A DNA stretch of 64,000 nt from a bacterium (GTDB lineage: Bacteria > Elusimicrobiota > Elusimicrobia > UBA1565 > UBA9628), in the NCBI GenBank assembly GCA_021799485.1, contig JAJZAK010000003.1:1-64000 (forward strand). Reading direction: 5' to 3'. The notes beneath the pieces were generated by a model, which was not told where the DNA came from, did not search any database, and worked only from the letters and a program-made list of their open reading frames with translations. A program made the translations under genes and the position numbers. How positions within the stretch are numbered: the stretch's first letter is position 1; each line of letters opens with the position of its first letter. Below are positions 42,476 through 61,658 of this stretch, piece by piece.

Positions 42476-42547
42476 GGGCTCGTAGCTCAGGGGTAGAGCA
42501 CACGCTTGATAAGCGTGGGGTCGGAGGTTCGAAACCTCCCGGGCCCA
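42476..42547 (+). tRNA. tRNA-Ile (GAT)
   Basis: Acceptor GGGCTCG pairs with CGGGCCC; anticodon loop TTGATAA gives GAT; the T-arm GGAGGTTCGAAACCTCC is perfect. No CCA is encoded, so the tail must be added enzymatically. It lies in the 16S-23S spacer, the usual place. Confidence 0.96.
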
Positions 42548-42554
42548 AGTTTTT

Positions 42555-42627
42555 GGGCCCTTAGCTCAGCTGGGAGAGCGCCTGCTTTGCAAGCAGGAGG
42601 TCGGCGGTTCGATTCCGCCAGGGTCCA
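42555..42627 (+). tRNA. tRNA-Ala (TGC)
   Basis: Acceptor GGGCCCT pairs with AGGGTCC (one G-U); anticodon loop TTTGCAA gives TGC; T-arm GGCGGTTCGATTCCGCC. CCA is not encoded. It is only seven bases after tRNA-Ile, whose acceptor stem it resembles. Confidence 0.96.
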
Positions 42628-42825
42628 TGCGGTTGGAGTGGCCGCGAGAGAGGGTTGGAGCCAATTTTGGTTCTTTGACAATGATAGCGCAGGCTTTGGA
42701 TACCGTCGTCCGATAAGTCCCTTGGGGGCGCGGCGCCGAATCCGAGGCCAAGAAATCAAGAAGGCCGAGCGTCTTTGGAGCGCAGATCTCCCCATGACCG
42801 GGAGATATGCGCGATGGAAGAATAT
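42628..42825 (+). other. tRNA-23S spacer with boxA and 23S processing stem
   Basis: No gene. GGTTCTTTGACAA at 42669-42681 resembles a second boxA. Bases 42757-42770 pair with 45862-45875 behind 23S (14 positions, one G-U), the likely base of the 23S precursor stem. Confidence 0.6.
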
Positions 42826-45838
<3,013 letters not shown>

Positions 45839-45933
45839 GTATTCTTCGATCGAAGAGAAAAGCTCGGTCTTCTTGGAAAGCGTTGGTCAATATCGTATGA
45901 TATGCTGTTTTGGCGAAATCTTGGGGTCTCGGC

Positions 45934-46057
45934 AAGGCCGGTGACAATTCCGGCGGGGAAACACCCGTTCCCATTCCGAACACGGCAGTTAAGCCCGCCA
46001 GGGCCGATGGTACTAGCGCCCAACTCGGCGCTGGGAGAGTAGGTCGTTGCCGGCCTT
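45934..46057 (+). rRNA. rrf: 5S ribosomal RNA
   Basis: About 120 bases, with the conserved CCCGTTCCCATTCCGAACACG and GATGGTACTAGCGCC. The terminal helix AAGGCCGG/CCGGCCTT closes it, and the pairing continues outward (GGGTCTCGG with CCGAGACCC), giving a long precursor stem. Exact ends are uncertain by a few bases. No T-run terminator follows, so transcription may continue into the ribosomal-protein genes. Confidence 0.93.
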
Positions 46058-46098
46058 ACCGAGACCCTGGGGCATCGGGGGCCCGTGGCATCCTGATC

Positions 46099-46881
46099 TT
46101 GGGCCTATCCTTTGGTTGCTCCGCTGGCGCGGGCGCGAAAACGCTCGGGCTGTCGGCGAGGCAGATGCCGGCGGGGTCGTTTCAAATCGTTCCGTACTTC
46201 TCCGGGTTTCAGGATCAAAAGTTGAACTTCGCGGTGACGCAGCCGGCGACGTGCAGCACGCCCAATGGTCTTCCGTTCTCTTGCACGGGGGGCGGGACGG
46301 TCGAGGCGAGCGGGAGCGGGCAGGCCGCCATGGTCAAGGTGGTGGCGCAGCCGTGGGAGGGATTTCAATATTATCTGTCGGCGGGCGCCGGGAGCTTCTC
46401 GGTGGCGATTCCGTCGGTGACGGTCACGAACACTCTCTCCGGCGACAATCCCGGGGTTATCTTCGACGGAGGCTTGCGCGCCGTGGTGGTGCCGGATACG
46501 ATCGTATCCCCGGCGGTCGCCGTCGACGCGGGCTTTTCGGGGTCTTGGTATCCGCTGGACCAGATTTCGGGGGCCTCGACGGGCGGCATCGACGATAGGC
46601 TGACGATTTTAAACGAGCAGGTTGCCGTCGAGACCAGCCATTTGTTTTGTCCCATGGGCGTCGGCGGCTGGAAGTTCGATCCCTACGGCGGCGTCGAATG
46701 GGTGCGGTATCAAACCGATTTGAAGGATCTCTCGGACGGGAGCCATGCGGGAGGCTTGACGGACGTCGTCACGCCTTTCGCCGGCATTCGCATCGGTCCG
46801 TATCCGCACGAGGGTGTTTTTGGCGAGGCTTCCTTCGTGGATGGCTATCATTACGCGGGGGGGCTTTATATCCAGTTTTAG
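46099..46881 (+). CDS. Predicted outer-membrane beta-barrel protein, start unclear
   Basis: The open frame runs from inside the 5S gene, but coding must begin after 46057. There is no in-frame ATG or GTG there; the signal-like stretch GLSFGCSAGAGA is best reached from TTG 46099 (CTG 46093 is another option), giving about 260 residues. The mature part alternates strands (SFQIVPYFSGFQDQKLNFAV, FQYYLSAGAGSFSVAIPS) and ends FVDGYHYAGGLYIQF with a terminal Phe, typical of outer-membrane barrels. The signal peptide looks shortened, so the gene may have lost its 5' end to the rRNA operon. rplJ follows after 26 bases. Confidence 0.55.
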   Translation: MGLSFGCSAGAGAKTLGLSARQMPAGSFQIVPYFSGFQDQKLNFAVTQPATCSTPNGLPFSCTGGGTVEASGSGQAAMVKVVAQPWEGFQYYLSAGAGSFSVAIPSVTVTNTLSGDNPGVIFDGGLRAVVVPDTIVSPAVAVDAGFSGSWYPLDQISGASTGGIDDRLTILNEQVAVETSHLFCPMGVGGWKFDPYGGVEWVRYQTDLKDLSDGSHAGGLTDVVTPFAGIRIGPYPHEGVFGEASFVDGYHYAGGLYIQF

Positions 46882-46907
46882 GGCGAGGCGGTTTGTACGG
46901 GAGAGCG

Positions 46908-47450
46908 ATGAAATACACGAAAAAAGAAAAGGTCGAAAAGTCAAAAGAGTTGGCCGTGGAGTTTGGGAAGACGGCCAATCTATTCTTCGCGGATTTCCAG
47001 GGGCTTAAGTTCCAGGAGATGGCGGAGTTGCGGAGCAAGGTGGCCCCCATGAAGGGCCGATTCCAAGTGCTCAAAAATACGATGCTCCGCTTCGCGCTTA
47101 AGGGCGCCGGCTTCGAGGGCGCCAAGCCCGACCTTTTTAAGGGACAGACGGCGATGCTGCTTGCGCCGGGGGAGGATCCTATCGCGGCGGCGAAGGTCTT
47201 GGCCGCATTCGCGAAGCAATTTCCGGCGTTCAAGCTTAAGGCTGGCTGGGTCGGCGGTGCGTGGCTGGGGGCGGAGGATGTCAAGAAGCTTTCGGCCCTG
47301 GCGACCAAACCCGAGCTGCTCACGAAGCTCGCCTCCGTCCTGTACGGCGCCATGTCGAATATGGCGGCGGTCCTGGCGGCGCCGGCGAGAGATTTGGCCA
47401 TGACGTTGAAGGCGTTGGAGGCCGAGCGGAGCAAGGCTCAGGCCGGCTGA
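46908..47450 (+). CDS. rplJ: Ribosomal protein L10
   Basis: A 180-residue L10, base of the ribosomal stalk. It has VEFGKTANLFFADFQGL, VLKNTMLRFALKG, and a C-terminal helix (DLAMTLKALEAERSKAQ) that binds L7/L12 dimers. ATG 46908 is preceded by GGGAG. The genes usually found before it (secE, nusG, rplK, rplA) are not here; the rRNA operon and a barrel gene are. Confidence 0.95.
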   Translation: MKYTKKEKVEKSKELAVEFGKTANLFFADFQGLKFQEMAELRSKVAPMKGRFQVLKNTMLRFALKGAGFEGAKPDLFKGQTAMLLAPGEDPIAAAKVLAAFAKQFPAFKLKAGWVGGAWLGAEDVKKLSALATKPELLTKLASVLYGAMSNMAAVLAAPARDLAMTLKALEAERSKAQAG

Positions 47451-47455
47451 GGGGA

Positions 47456-47479
47456 CGTCGCGGGCCTTGGCCCGCGACG
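47456..47479 (+). promoter_or_regulatory. Perfect 11-bp hairpin between rplJ and rplL
   Basis: Arms 47456-47466 and 47469-47479 are perfect complements with a TT loop. No T-run follows, so it is not a simple terminator. It could be an RNase cleavage or stabilising site helping rplL to be made in excess over rplJ. Confidence 0.5.
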
Positions 47480-47511
47480 AAGGCGATTAGACGATATTAA
47501 AGGAGGAAACA

Positions 47512-47913
47512 ATGGCGACTGCGACGAAGATGGGCAAGGAAGAAATCCTGGACGGAATCGCGAATTTGACGGTCTTGGAACTCTCGGAGCTGGTCAAGGC
47601 CATTGAGGAGAAGTTCGGCGTGAAGGCGGCTCCGGTCGCCGTTGCGGGAGCCGTTGCGGCCGCGGCGGCCCCCGCCGCCGGTGGCGCCGCCGCCGAGGAG
47701 AAGACGGAGTTCTCCGTCGTCTTGACGGGCGCCGGGGATAAGAAGATTCAGGTCATTAAGGTCGTGCGCGAGCTGACCGGTCTTGGCCTTAAGGAGGCCA
47801 AGGACCTTGTCGAGGCCGCCCCCAAGCCCGTCAAGGAAGGCGTGGCGAAGGCCCAGGCGGAGGAAATGAAGAAAAAACTGGTGGAGTCGGGGGCGACTGT
47901 TGAATTGCGCTGA
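47512..47913 (+). CDS. rplL: Ribosomal protein L7/L12
   Basis: A 133-residue stalk protein. The N-terminal dimerisation domain ([20 protein letters not shown]), an Ala/Gly hinge and the factor-binding C-terminal domain ([33 protein letters not shown]) are all standard. The strong AAAGGAGG ribosome site fits its high expression. Confidence 0.97.
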   Translation: MATATKMGKEEILDGIANLTVLELSELVKAIEEKFGVKAAPVAVAGAVAAAAAPAAGGAAAEEKTEFSVVLTGAGDKKIQVIKVVRELTGLGLKEAKDLVEAAPKPVKEGVAKAQAEEMKKKLVESGATVELR

Positions 47914-47939
47914 TCGGGCCAGATAGCCCAGGATCCCGC

Positions 47940-50900
47940 ATGGATAATACGCGCGCGAACAGCAAGGTCTCATTCGGACGGATACCGCAGGCGCTCGATC
48001 TGCCGGACATGCTCGCGATGCCGAAGGACTCCTTCAGGGAGTTCCTTCAGGAGGGCCGGTCCGTCGAGGAAAGAGAGGCCGTGGGCTTGCAGGCGGCCTT
48101 CGAGGATATTTTCCCGATCGAGTCCGCGGACGGAAGTCTTGTGCTGGAATTCGTGCGCTATGAACTCGCGGAACCGCGCTATAGCGGCCCCGAGGAAGCC
48201 CGCTTTCACGACGCCACCTATGCGCGCTCGTTGAAGGGCATTTTCCGGCTTTCGTCGCGCCAGCCGTCGGGAAAGCTCAAGGAGATTCTGGAGCAGGAGG
48301 TCGTTCTTTGCGAACTGCCGATCATGACGGAGAATGCCTCCTTCATCATCAACGGGGCGGAGCGCGTGATCGTCAGCCAGCTTCATCGTTCCCCCGGCAT
48401 CATCTTCGAGGAGGACGACGAGAAAAAGATATCCGCCCTCGGCAAGAAGCTCTTTTTCGCGCGCGTCATCCCTTACCGGGGGGCCTGGCTCGAGTTCGAG
48501 TTCGACCTCAACAACATCCTTTACGCCAAGATCGACCGGAAGAAGAAGGTGGAGGTCACGACGCTTTTGCGCGCGTGCGGCATCGAATCCGATGCGGACA
48601 TCCTGAAGATTTTCTATCCCTATGAGGAGGTTCCCGTCACCGAACAGTCCGTGCTTGCGATGCACCACCGCATCGCGGCCGAGGATGCCGTGGACAAGGC
48701 GACGGGAGAGATTTTGCTCGAGGCGGGCAAGAAGGTCGCCCATGAGGCGGTCAAGAAGCTCCTTGAGCGCAAAATCCCTTCCATCAAGCTTTTGCGCGGC
48801 GACCCCGAGAAGGACGATCCGGCGATCATCGAGACTCTTCGTAAGGACAAGATCAAGACCGTCAAGGAAGCCCAGCAGGACATTTATAAGAAGCTGCGGG
48901 GCCAGGAGTTCGTGGTCCCCGGCCAGGCCGAGGCCTATCTCGACTATCTTTTCTTCCGCAACCCGCACCGCTACGATTTGAGCCGCGTGGGCCGTCATAA
49001 GATCGCCGTCAAACTCCACCGCTTCCTTTGGGCCCTTGCCGCGCGGCGCGATGTGGCTCCAAGGCCGGAGGGGCGGCGGCATAAGTATTTCGCGTTGCCG
49101 TCGTTTTCCCGCAGGACGCTCTCCCTTGAGGATGTCGTCGCGACGATCCAGCATCTCGTCGCTTTAAACCGCGGCGCGACGCATCTCGTCGAGGGCGAGG
49201 CGAAGACGTTCGGAGCTCCCGTGATGCGCGTCGACGGCGCCTACGAGGGATTGGCCGAATACCGCAAGAGCTTCGAGCCGGGGTCGGCCCGCGTGGAGAC
49301 GGAATCGGCTTCGGAGTTGGCTGTGATCGACCTCTATGAGGCTGGCGGAGGCGACGAGGGGCGGACGGCCAAGGAGGATCTGCGCCGGGATCGTTTCTCC
49401 ATGGTCAAGTGGGGCGACGCCCTGCGCGAGTGGCAGGCGGCCGTGCCGCGGCTCTTGGACAAGCACTTCCCGGTGGCGCTTGACGACATCGACCACCTGG
49501 GCAACCGGCGCGTGCGCGGCGTGGGGGAGCTCCTTGAAAATCAGATCCGCGCCGCCCTCTCCCAGATGTCCCGTGTCATTAGAGACCGGATGAGCTTGCA
49601 GGACCGCTCGATGCTGACGCCGCGCTCCCTTATTAACGCGGCTCCTCTCGTGGCGATCGTCCGGAAGTTCTTCGGCACCTCCCAGCTTTCTCAATTCATG
49701 GACCAGATCAACCCTCTGGCCGAGGTGACGCATAAGCGCCGACTCTCCGCTCTTGGGCCCGGAGGCCTGCACCGCAAGCACGCGGGCTTCGAGGTCCGCG
49801 ACGTGCATTACACGCATTACGGCCGCATCTGCCCCATTGAGACGCCGGAGGGCCCGAATATCGGACTTATCACCTCGCTCGCGAGCTATGCGCGCATCAA
49901 CGAATTCGGCCTTATCGAGTCTCCTTATCGCAAGGTCAAGGACGGCAGGATCACGGGCGATGTGGAGTACCTGGTCGCCGACGCGGAGAGCGAGAAGATC
50001 GTGGCGCAGGCCAACACTCCCGTCGAAAAAGGACGGATCTCTTCCGATTTCGTCGCCTGCCGTTCCCGCGGCGACTTCCCGACCGTCGATCCCGCGCGGG
50101 TCGACTACATGGATATCTCTCCCATGCAGGTCGTCTCCGTGTCCGCGGGGCTCATCCCGTTTCTTGAGCATGACGACGCCAACCGCGCCCTCATGGGATC
50201 GAATATGCAGCGCCAGGCGGTGCCTCTCCTCCTGGCTCAGCCTCCTCTCGTCGGGACCGGCATCGAGGGGGCCGTCGCCAAGGATTCCGGCGCCTGCATT
50301 CGCGCCCGACGTCCCGGCCGGGTGCTCTACGCCTCGGGCGAGATGGTCGCCGTTTACGCGGACGACCGTTCCGGCGCGGATCCCACCGATCTTTACTTCC
50401 TGCGCAAATACGAGCGCTCCAACCAAGACACCTGCGTCAACCAGACGCCGCTGGTGCGCGGCGGGGATCTTGTGCGCGCGGGGGATGTCCTTGCCGACGG
50501 CCCGGCGACCTCCGGCGGGGAGTTGGCTCTCGGCTACAACCTTCTCGTGGCCTTCATGCCGTGGGAAGGTTATAACTTCGAGGACGCGATCTTGGTTTCC
50601 GAAAGACTCGTCCAGGACGACGTCTTCACGTCGATCCATATTTCCGAGTTTGAGTGCGAGGCCCGGGAGACCAAGCTCGGTCCCGAGGAAATCACCCGCG
50701 ATATCCCCAACGTGGGCACGGAGGCTCTGGAGTCCCTCGACGAGTGGGGGATCGTCGTCCCCTCGACGACGGTGCGGCAGGGAGACGTCCTTGTCGGCAA
50801 GGTGGCGCCCAAGGGAGAGCAGCAGCTGAGCCCCGAGGAAAGGCTTTTGAAGGTCATCTTCGGCAAGAAGGCGGAGGACGTCCAGGACGCGTCGTTGCGC

Positions 50901-52055
50901 GTGCCTCCGGGCGTCTCCGGGAAGGTCATAGGCCGCCGGATTTTCGTGCGCCGCGAGAAGATCGAGAAGACCGAGGAAAAGCGCCGTCTCGATGAGATCG
51001 CCCGCAAACTCGAGGAAGATTTGGAGACGGTGCGTCGCTTCGTGCAGGAATCGAAGGCCGCGCCGCGCGAGGGCGGATCGAAGGCCAAGGACGAGGAGCG
51101 CATCGCGGCTCTCGCCAAGGTTCTTGAAAAGCGTCTCAGGGACGAGGCCGCGAAGGCCAAGGAGAATTTGAAGTCCGGCGACGAGCTTGCGATTACCGTC
51201 AATAAGGTCGTGAAGGTTTATGTCGCCTCGCGCCGCAAGCTGCAGGTCGGCGACAAGCTCGCCGGCCGCCACGGCAACAAAGGCGTCGTCTCGAAGATCC
51301 TGCCGGTCGAGGACATGCCGTGCATGCCGGACGGCACGCCCGTGGATGTCGTCCTGTCCCCCCTGGGAGTCCCTTCGCGCATGAACGTCGGGCAGCTTTT
51401 GGAGACGATGCTCGGCTGGGCCGCCCATACCCTGGGCGTGCAGATGGTCAACCCCGTCTTTGACGGGGCCACCGAGGCGGAGATTCATGAGCATGTCCGC
51501 AAGGCCAAGGAGGTTCTGCGCAAGCGGGGCGTTCCTGAGAAATACCTTCCGACGGACGACTGCCGCATCGCGCTTTTTGACGGGCGCACGGGAGAGCCTT
51601 TCCAGGAAAAAGTTTCCTTCGGCTACATGTACGTCATGAAGCTCAATCACCTGGTCGAGGACAAGATTCACGCTCGTTCCACGGGACCCTACGCCCTCAT
51701 CACGCGCCAACCCCTGGGCGGCAAGGCCCAGTTCGGGGGCCAGCGTTTTGGAGAGATGGAAGTCTGGGCCATCGAGGGCTATGGCGCCGCCGCGGCGCTC
51801 CAAGAATTCTTGACCGTGAAATCCGACGATGTGACCGGGCGCACCAAGATGTACGAGGCCATCATCAAGAGCGACCCGCCGGCCGAGCCGGGAGTCCCGG
51901 AATCCTTCAAGGTTCTCGTCAAGGAGCTTCAGGCCCTGGGCCTCAACGTCGATCTTTTGAAGCTGGGCCATGAAAATGGATCGGAAGGCGCCGCCGCCAA
52001 CGGGACGCACGCGGCTACGAAAAAGCGGGCGGCCGCCAAGGCGGGCAAGGAATAA
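47940..52055 (+). CDS. rpoB: RNA polymerase subunit beta
   Basis: A 1371-residue beta subunit, full length. The rifampicin-pocket region reads [20 protein letters not shown] then [11 protein letters not shown], with the usual Asp, His and Ser at the resistance positions. [40 protein letters not shown] and [20 protein letters not shown] are also present. A charged coiled region around 1010-1060 ([20 protein letters not shown]) is the usual variable insertion. It starts 26 bases after rplL. Confidence 0.98.
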   Translation: MDNTRANSKVSFGRIPQALDLPDMLAMPKDSFREFLQEGRSVEEREAVGLQAAFEDIFPIESADGSLVLEFVRYELAEPRYSGPEEARFHDATYARSLKGIFRLSSRQPSGKLKEILEQEVVLCELPIMTENASFIINGAERVIVSQLHRSPGIIFEEDDEKKISALGKKLFFARVIPYRGAWLEFEFDLNNILYAKIDRKKKVEVTTLLRACGIESDADILKIFYPYEEVPVTEQSVLAMHHRIAAEDAVDKATGEILLEAGKKVAHEAVKKLLERKIPSIKLLRGDPEKDDPAIIETLRKDKIKTVKEAQQDIYKKLRGQEFVVPGQAEAYLDYLFFRNPHRYDLSRVGRHKIAVKLHRFLWALAARRDVAPRPEGRRHKYFALPSFSRRTLSLEDVVATIQHLVALNRGATHLVEGEAKTFGAPVMRVDGAYEGLAEYRKSFEPGSARVETESASELAVIDLYEAGGGDEGRTAKEDLRRDRFSMVKWGDALREWQAAVPRLLDKHFPVALDDIDHLGNRRVRGVGELLENQIRAALSQMSRVIRDRMSLQDRSMLTPRSLINAAPLVAIVRKFFGTSQLSQFMDQINPLAEVTHKRRLSALGPGGLHRKHAGFEVRDVHYTHYGRICPIETPEGPNIGLITSLASYARINEFGLIESPYRKVKDGRITGDVEYLVADAESEKIVAQANTPVEKGRISSDFVACRSRGDFPTVDPARVDYMDISPMQVVSVSAGLIPFLEHDDANRALMGSNMQRQAVPLLLAQPPLVGTGIEGAVAKDSGACIRARRPGRVLYASGEMVAVYADDRSGADPTDLYFLRKYERSNQDTCVNQTPLVRGGDLVRAGDVLADGPATSGGELALGYNLLVAFMPWEGYNFEDAILVSERLVQDDVFTSIHISEFECEARETKLGPEEITRDIPNVGTEALESLDEWGIVVPSTTVRQGDVLVGKVAPKGEQQLSPEERLLKVIFGKKAEDVQDASLRVPPGVSGKVIGRRIFVRREKIEKTEEKRRLDEIARKLEEDLETVRRFVQESKAAPREGGSKAKDEERIAALAKVLEKRLRDEAAKAKENLKSGDELAITVNKVVKVYVASRRKLQVGDKLAGRHGNKGVVSKILPVEDMPCMPDGTPVDVVLSPLGVPSRMNVGQLLETMLGWAAHTLGVQMVNPVFDGATEAEIHEHVRKAKEVLRKRGVPEKYLPTDDCRIALFDGRTGEPFQEKVSFGYMYVMKLNHLVEDKIHARSTGPYALITRQPLGGKAQFGGQRFGEMEVWAIEGYGAAAALQEFLTVKSDDVTGRTKMYEAIIKSDPPAEPGVPESFKVLVKELQALGLNVDLLKLGHENGSEGAAANGTHAATKKRAAAKAGKE

Positions 52056-52057
52056 CC

Positions 52058-56291
<4,234 letters not shown>

Positions 56292-56305
<14 letters not shown>

Positions 56306-56681
56306 TCAGCTTATTCGGCGCGGGCGCATTCGCTCGCGAGGGCGTACCAAGGCTCCGGCCTTGAGGGCGTGCCCTCAAAGGCGAGGCGTGTGCACCCGCG
56401 TCTCGACGACGACGCCCAAGAAGCCGAATTCGGCTCTGCGCAAAATCGCGCGCGTCAAGCTTACGACCGGGACCGAGGTCACGGCCTATATTCCCGGCGT
56501 GGGGCACAATCTTCAGGAGCACTCGATCGTCTTGATTCGCGGGGGCCGCGTGAAGGACCTTCCTGGCGTCCGCTATCATATGATCCGGGGTGTTTTGGAC
56601 GCCTCCGGCGTCGAGGGCCGGCGACAGGGGCGCTCCCTCTATGGAGCCAAGCGGCCCAAGGAGGCCGCGAAGGCGGAGTGA
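56292..56681 (+). CDS. rpsL: Ribosomal protein S12
   Basis: A 129-residue decoding-centre protein: [19 protein letters not shown] and [20 protein letters not shown] then [10 protein letters not shown]. The Lys residues where streptomycin resistance arises (PKKPNS, RVKDLPG) are the sensitive type. It begins inside the last 14 bases of rpoC, tying the rpoBC and str groups together. Confidence 0.97.
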
Positions 56682-56711
56682 CGATGCCGAGAATCAACGG
56701 AGGAAGCAATC

Positions 56712-57191
56712 ATGCCGCGTAGGGGATTAAGGCCGAGGGAGCGCCGGGGTTTTCCGGCAGCCGACTTTAAATACCAGTCCCAGCTGGTGTCGCGCTTCAT
56801 TAATAAGATCAATTTCCAAGGCAAAAAGTCGACGGCCGAGCGGGTGGTCTACGACGCCATGGCGATGGTCGGCGAAAAGTCGGGGCAGGAGCCGCTCGCC
56901 GTCTTTACCCAGGCGATAGAGAATGTCCGGCCTCTGCTCGAGGTCAAGGCCCGCCGAGTCGGCGGCGCGACCTACCAGGTCCCCATGGAAGTCCGCCAGG
57001 ACCGATCGACGACGCTGGCCATGCGCTGGCTCATCGGCGCGGCCCGCGAGAAGGCTGGGCGGCCGATGGCGCAGCGGCTCGCCGAGGAGCTTCTCGCCGC
57101 TTTTAAAAAGGAAGGAACCGCGTTTAAGAAGCGCGAGGATACCCATAAAATGGCCGAGGCCAACCGGGCCTTCGCCCATTACCGGTGGTAA
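56712..57191 (+). CDS. rpsG: Ribosomal protein S7
   Basis: A 159-residue S7, assembly nucleator of the small-subunit head: [11 protein letters not shown] start, KVEQ-type core [24 protein letters not shown]-like [12 protein letters not shown], and [20 protein letters not shown] at the end. GGAGG lies nine bases upstream. Confidence 0.96.
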   Translation: MPRRGLRPRERRGFPAADFKYQSQLVSRFINKINFQGKKSTAERVVYDAMAMVGEKSGQEPLAVFTQAIENVRPLLEVKARRVGGATYQVPMEVRQDRSTTLAMRWLIGAAREKAGRPMAQRLAEELLAAFKKEGTAFKKREDTHKMAEANRAFAHYRW

Positions 57192-57198
57192 ATCCCTG

Positions 57199-59298
57199 AT
57201 GCCGAGAGAATATCCCCTGGAGAAGGTGCGCAATATCGGCATCATCGCGCACATCGACGCCGGCAAGACGACCACCACGGAGCGCATCCTTTATTACACG
57301 GGACGCATCCACAAGATCGGCGAGGTGCACGAGGGCTCGACGACCACCGACTGGATGCCCCAGGAGCGCGAGCGCGGCATCACCATCACCGCCGCCGCGA
57401 CCTACTGCAAGTGGCGTGACTGCCAGATCAACATTATCGATACCCCGGGACATGTGGACTTCACCGCGGAGGTCGAGCGCAGTCTGCGCGTGCTTGACGG
57501 AGCCGTCGTCGTCTTCGACGGGGTTCAGGGGGTCGAGCCGCAGTCCGAGACCGTCTGGCGCCAGGCGGACAAGTATCATGTTCCTCGCGTCGCCTACATC
57601 AATAAGATGGACCGAATCGGCGCCGATTTCTATATGTCGTACCAGTCCATCATCAAGATGCTGGGCGCCAACGCCTGCCCGATCCAGCTCCCCATCGGGG
57701 CCGAGGCGGGCTTCAAGGGGCTTGTCGATCTCATCGAGATGAAAGCCTTGATCTGGCTCGGCGAGGAACTGGGCGCCAAGTGGGAGGTTGTCGATATTCC
57801 CGCCGACATGCTCGACAGGGCGCGCGAATACCGCGAGAAGATGATCGAGAAGGCGGTGGAGTTCGACGACGCGGCGATGGAGCGCTACCTTGACGGCCAG
57901 CATGATTTTAAAGCCGAGGACATCCGACGCATGTTGCGCAAGGGAGTCCTCGCCTCGAAGATTTTCCCGGTCCTCTGCGGGTCTTCCTATAAGAACAAGG
58001 GCGTCCAGCCGATGCTCGACGCGGTGTGCGACTATCTGCCCTCGCCCAAGGACCTGTTGCCGGTCAAGGGGACGGACCCCGTGACCGACGCCCCGGCCGA
58101 ACGACCCGCCGCAGACGACGCGCCGTTCTCCGCGCTGGTTTTTAAGATTCAAACCGACCCTTACGTAGGCAAGCTTGCCTTCTTTCGCGTCTATTCGGGC
58201 GCCTTTAAGGCGGGAGAGACCGTCTTTTTTCCCGCCAAGAGGACGGCGGAGCGTGTCGGCCGGCTTCTGCGCATGCACGCCAATACGCGCGAGGAGATCA
58301 AGGAAGTGCGCGCGGGCGACATCGCGGCGACGGTCGCGATGAAGAACGTCGCGGTCGGCGCGACCATGTCGTCCGAGGAGAAGCCCATCATTCTCGAGCA
58401 GATCGTCTTTCCGACTCCCGTCATCTCCGTCGCGATCGAGCCCAAGTCGAAAGCCGACGAGGAAAAGATGTCCGTCGCCCTTGGACGGCTCGCCGAGGAG
58501 GATCAGACCTTCCGCGTCAAGGTGGATCATGAGACGGGGCAGACCATCATTTCCGGCATGGGCGAGCTCCACCTCGACATCATCGTCGACCGCATGAAAA
58601 GAGAATTCAACGTCCAGGCCAATGTCGGGAACCCCCAGGTGGCTTACCGCGAGACGGTGCGCCGCAAGGTGACGGAGGAGGGCAAGTTCATCCGTCAGTC
58701 GGGCGGCCGCGGCCAGTACGGCCATTGCATTCTCAATATCGAGCCCGTGGAGACGGGCAAGGGATTCGAATTCGTCAACGAGATCAAGCAGGGCCGCATT
58801 CCCCGGGAGTTCATACCGGCCGTGGAGAAGGGGGTGCGCGAGGCGCTCGACGGCGGAGCGCTGGCCGGCTATCCCATCGTCGACGTCAAGGTGACCCTCG
58901 TCGACGGCTCCTTCCATGAGGTCGACTCCTCGGAAATGGCCTTCAAGATCGCCGGCGCCATGGCCCTGCGCTCGGGCTGCAAGAAGGCCAACCCGACCAT
59001 TCTCGAGCCTATCATGAAGTTCGAGGTCATTACGCCCGAGCAATACATGGGAGACATCATCGGGGATTTGAACAGCCGCCGCGCGCGCGTCCAGGACATG
59101 GGCGACCGCGGCCATCTGAAGTTCGTGCGAGCCACCGTGCCGCTGGGCGAGATGTTCGGCTACGCGACGATCGTGCGCTCCATCTCGCAGGGGCGGGCCT
59201 CTTTCAGCATGGAGCCCAGCCACTACGAGGAAGTGCCGTCCAATATTTTGAGGGTGATCGTCGAAAAGAACGCCGCCTTGATGGCGGCGCAGAGATAG
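57199..59298 (+). CDS. fusA: Elongation factor G
   Basis: A 699-residue translocase GTPase. G1 [16 protein letters not shown]2 [11 protein letters not shown]3 [16 protein letters not shown] and G4 NKMDRIGAD are intact; domain IV has [15 protein letters not shown]. It belongs to the str group between rpsG and tuf. The open frame extends back to 56923, but the family start [20 protein letters not shown] fixes ATG 57199; no strong ribosome site is seen. Confidence 0.97.
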   Translation: MPREYPLEKVRNIGIIAHIDAGKTTTTERILYYTGRIHKIGEVHEGSTTTDWMPQERERGITITAAATYCKWRDCQINIIDTPGHVDFTAEVERSLRVLDGAVVVFDGVQGVEPQSETVWRQADKYHVPRVAYINKMDRIGADFYMSYQSIIKMLGANACPIQLPIGAEAGFKGLVDLIEMKALIWLGEELGAKWEVVDIPADMLDRAREYREKMIEKAVEFDDAAMERYLDGQHDFKAEDIRRMLRKGVLASKIFPVLCGSSYKNKGVQPMLDAVCDYLPSPKDLLPVKGTDPVTDAPAERPAADDAPFSALVFKIQTDPYVGKLAFFRVYSGAFKAGETVFFPAKRTAERVGRLLRMHANTREEIKEVRAGDIAATVAMKNVAVGATMSSEEKPIILEQIVFPTPVISVAIEPKSKADEEKMSVALGRLAEEDQTFRVKVDHETGQTIISGMGELHLDIIVDRMKREFNVQANVGNPQVAYRETVRRKVTEEGKFIRQSGGRGQYGHCILNIEPVETGKGFEFVNEIKQGRIPREFIPAVEKGVREALDGGALAGYPIVDVKVTLVDGSFHEVDSSEMAFKIAGAMALRSGCKKANPTILEPIMKFEVITPEQYMGDIIGDLNSRRARVQDMGDRGHLKFVRATVPLGEMFGYATIVRSISQGRASFSMEPSHYEEVPSNILRVIVEKNAALMAAQR

Positions 59299-59313
59299 AG
59301 AGGGGGGATTCAC

Positions 59314-60501
<1,188 letters not shown>

Positions 60502-60524
60502 GGAATCGGGGAGGACTATAGAAC

Positions 60525-60851
60525 ATGCCCGAGACGGCGCCCCAGCAGGCGCAGCGGATCCGCATCCGTCTGCGGTCCTATGACCATCGGATTCTTGACG
60601 CGAGCGTCGCCAAGATCGTGGGGACGGCCAAGCGCACCGGCGCGGCCGTCTCCGGGCCGATCCTCCTTCCGACTCACATCAAGAAATACACCGTTTTGCG
60701 CTCTCCGCACGTGGACAAGAAGTCCCGGGACCAATTCGAGATGAGGATCCATAAGCGTCTCATCGAGCTCAATAACACGACGCCGAAGACGGTCGACGAG
60801 CTCATGGAGCTCGACTTGCCCGCCGGCGTCGATGTGGAGATCAAGCTCTAA
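60525..60851 (+). CDS. rpsJ: Ribosomal protein S10
   Basis: A 108-residue S10/Nus[41 protein letters not shown] and [26 protein letters not shown] ribosome site precedes the ATG. It also joins rRNA antitermination complexes through NusB. First gene of the S10 group, continuous with the str group here. Confidence 0.97.
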   Translation: MPETAPQQAQRIRIRLRSYDHRILDASVAKIVGTAKRTGAAVSGPILLPTHIKKYTVLRSPHVDKKSRDQFEMRIHKRLIELNNTTPKTVDELMELDLPAGVDVEIKL

Positions 60852-61654
60852 TGGCCGAAGAAACAGCCCAGGCTGCGTCCGCGGCCGCGCAACCGGCCTC
60901 GGCCCAGGCGCCGGAGACTTTCCGGGCGATTCTCGGCGAGAAAGTGGGCATGACCCAGATGTTTCACCCGAAGACCAAGGCGCTTTGCGGCGTCACCATC
61001 GTGAAAACATCGCCGTGCCGCGTTCTCCGGGTTAAGACGGCCGGGGGCCCGGACGGCTACGCCGCCGTGCAGCTTTCCTATGGGGCTTGCGACGCCTCCG
61101 ATCTGGCCAAGCCGCAACGCGCTATTTTTGAGAAGGCGGGCATTCCTCCCGCGCGGATCATCCGCGAGGTCCGTGTGACGAAGATCGACGGCCTTGGGGC
61201 GGGCCAGATCGTCGCGGCGGAGAGGATTTTTAAGACGGGCGACTACGTGGACGTCTCGGGGCGCTCGAAAGGAAAGGGCTTCGCGGGCGTCATGAAGAGG
61301 CACGGTTTTCGAGGGCTTCCGGCTTCGCATGGAGCCTCCGACAAGCAGCGCTCGCCAGGCTCCCTGACGGCGCGGCGCTCTCTCGGACGGGTGTTGCCCG
61401 GGCAAAGGATGGCCGGCCATATGGGCGCCGTCGCCGTGACGTCGCCCAAGATCGAGGTCATCAAGGTCGAGCCGGAGCAAGGGCTCATCTATTTGGACGG
61501 TCCCGTTCCGGGGCCTGCCGGCAATTTGGTCGTGATCCGCGAGACGGTTAAGTCCCGTAAGTTCCGGCGCGAACCGCAGAAGCCCGCGGTGCGCAAGGAC
61601 AAGATGGGCAACATCATCCAGCCGGCGAAGAAGCCGACGCCGCCCAAGAAATAA
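60851..61654 (+). CDS. rplC: Ribosomal protein L3
   Basis: A 267-residue L3, longer than the usual ~210 because of an Ala/Gln-rich N-terminal extension (~22 residues) and a Lys/Pro tail. Core words: ILGEKVGMTQMF, VDVSGRSKGKGFAGVMKRHGF, SLGRVLPGQRMAGHMGAV. The ATG shares one base with the rpsJ stop (TAATG). Confidence 0.95.
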   Translation: MAEETAQAASAAAQPASAQAPETFRAILGEKVGMTQMFHPKTKALCGVTIVKTSPCRVLRVKTAGGPDGYAAVQLSYGACDASDLAKPQRAIFEKAGIPPARIIREVRVTKIDGLGAGQIVAAERIFKTGDYVDVSGRSKGKGFAGVMKRHGFRGLPASHGASDKQRSPGSLTARRSLGRVLPGQRMAGHMGAVAVTSPKIEVIKVEPEQGLIYLDGPVPGPAGNLVVIRETVKSRKFRREPQKPAVRKDKMGNIIQPAKKPTPPKK

Positions 61655-61658
61655 AATC

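Noticed and set aside
45910-46098. Upstream part of the barrel-protein frame
   Set aside because: It lies in the 5S rRNA gene and its flanks; the residues encoded there are not protein-like.
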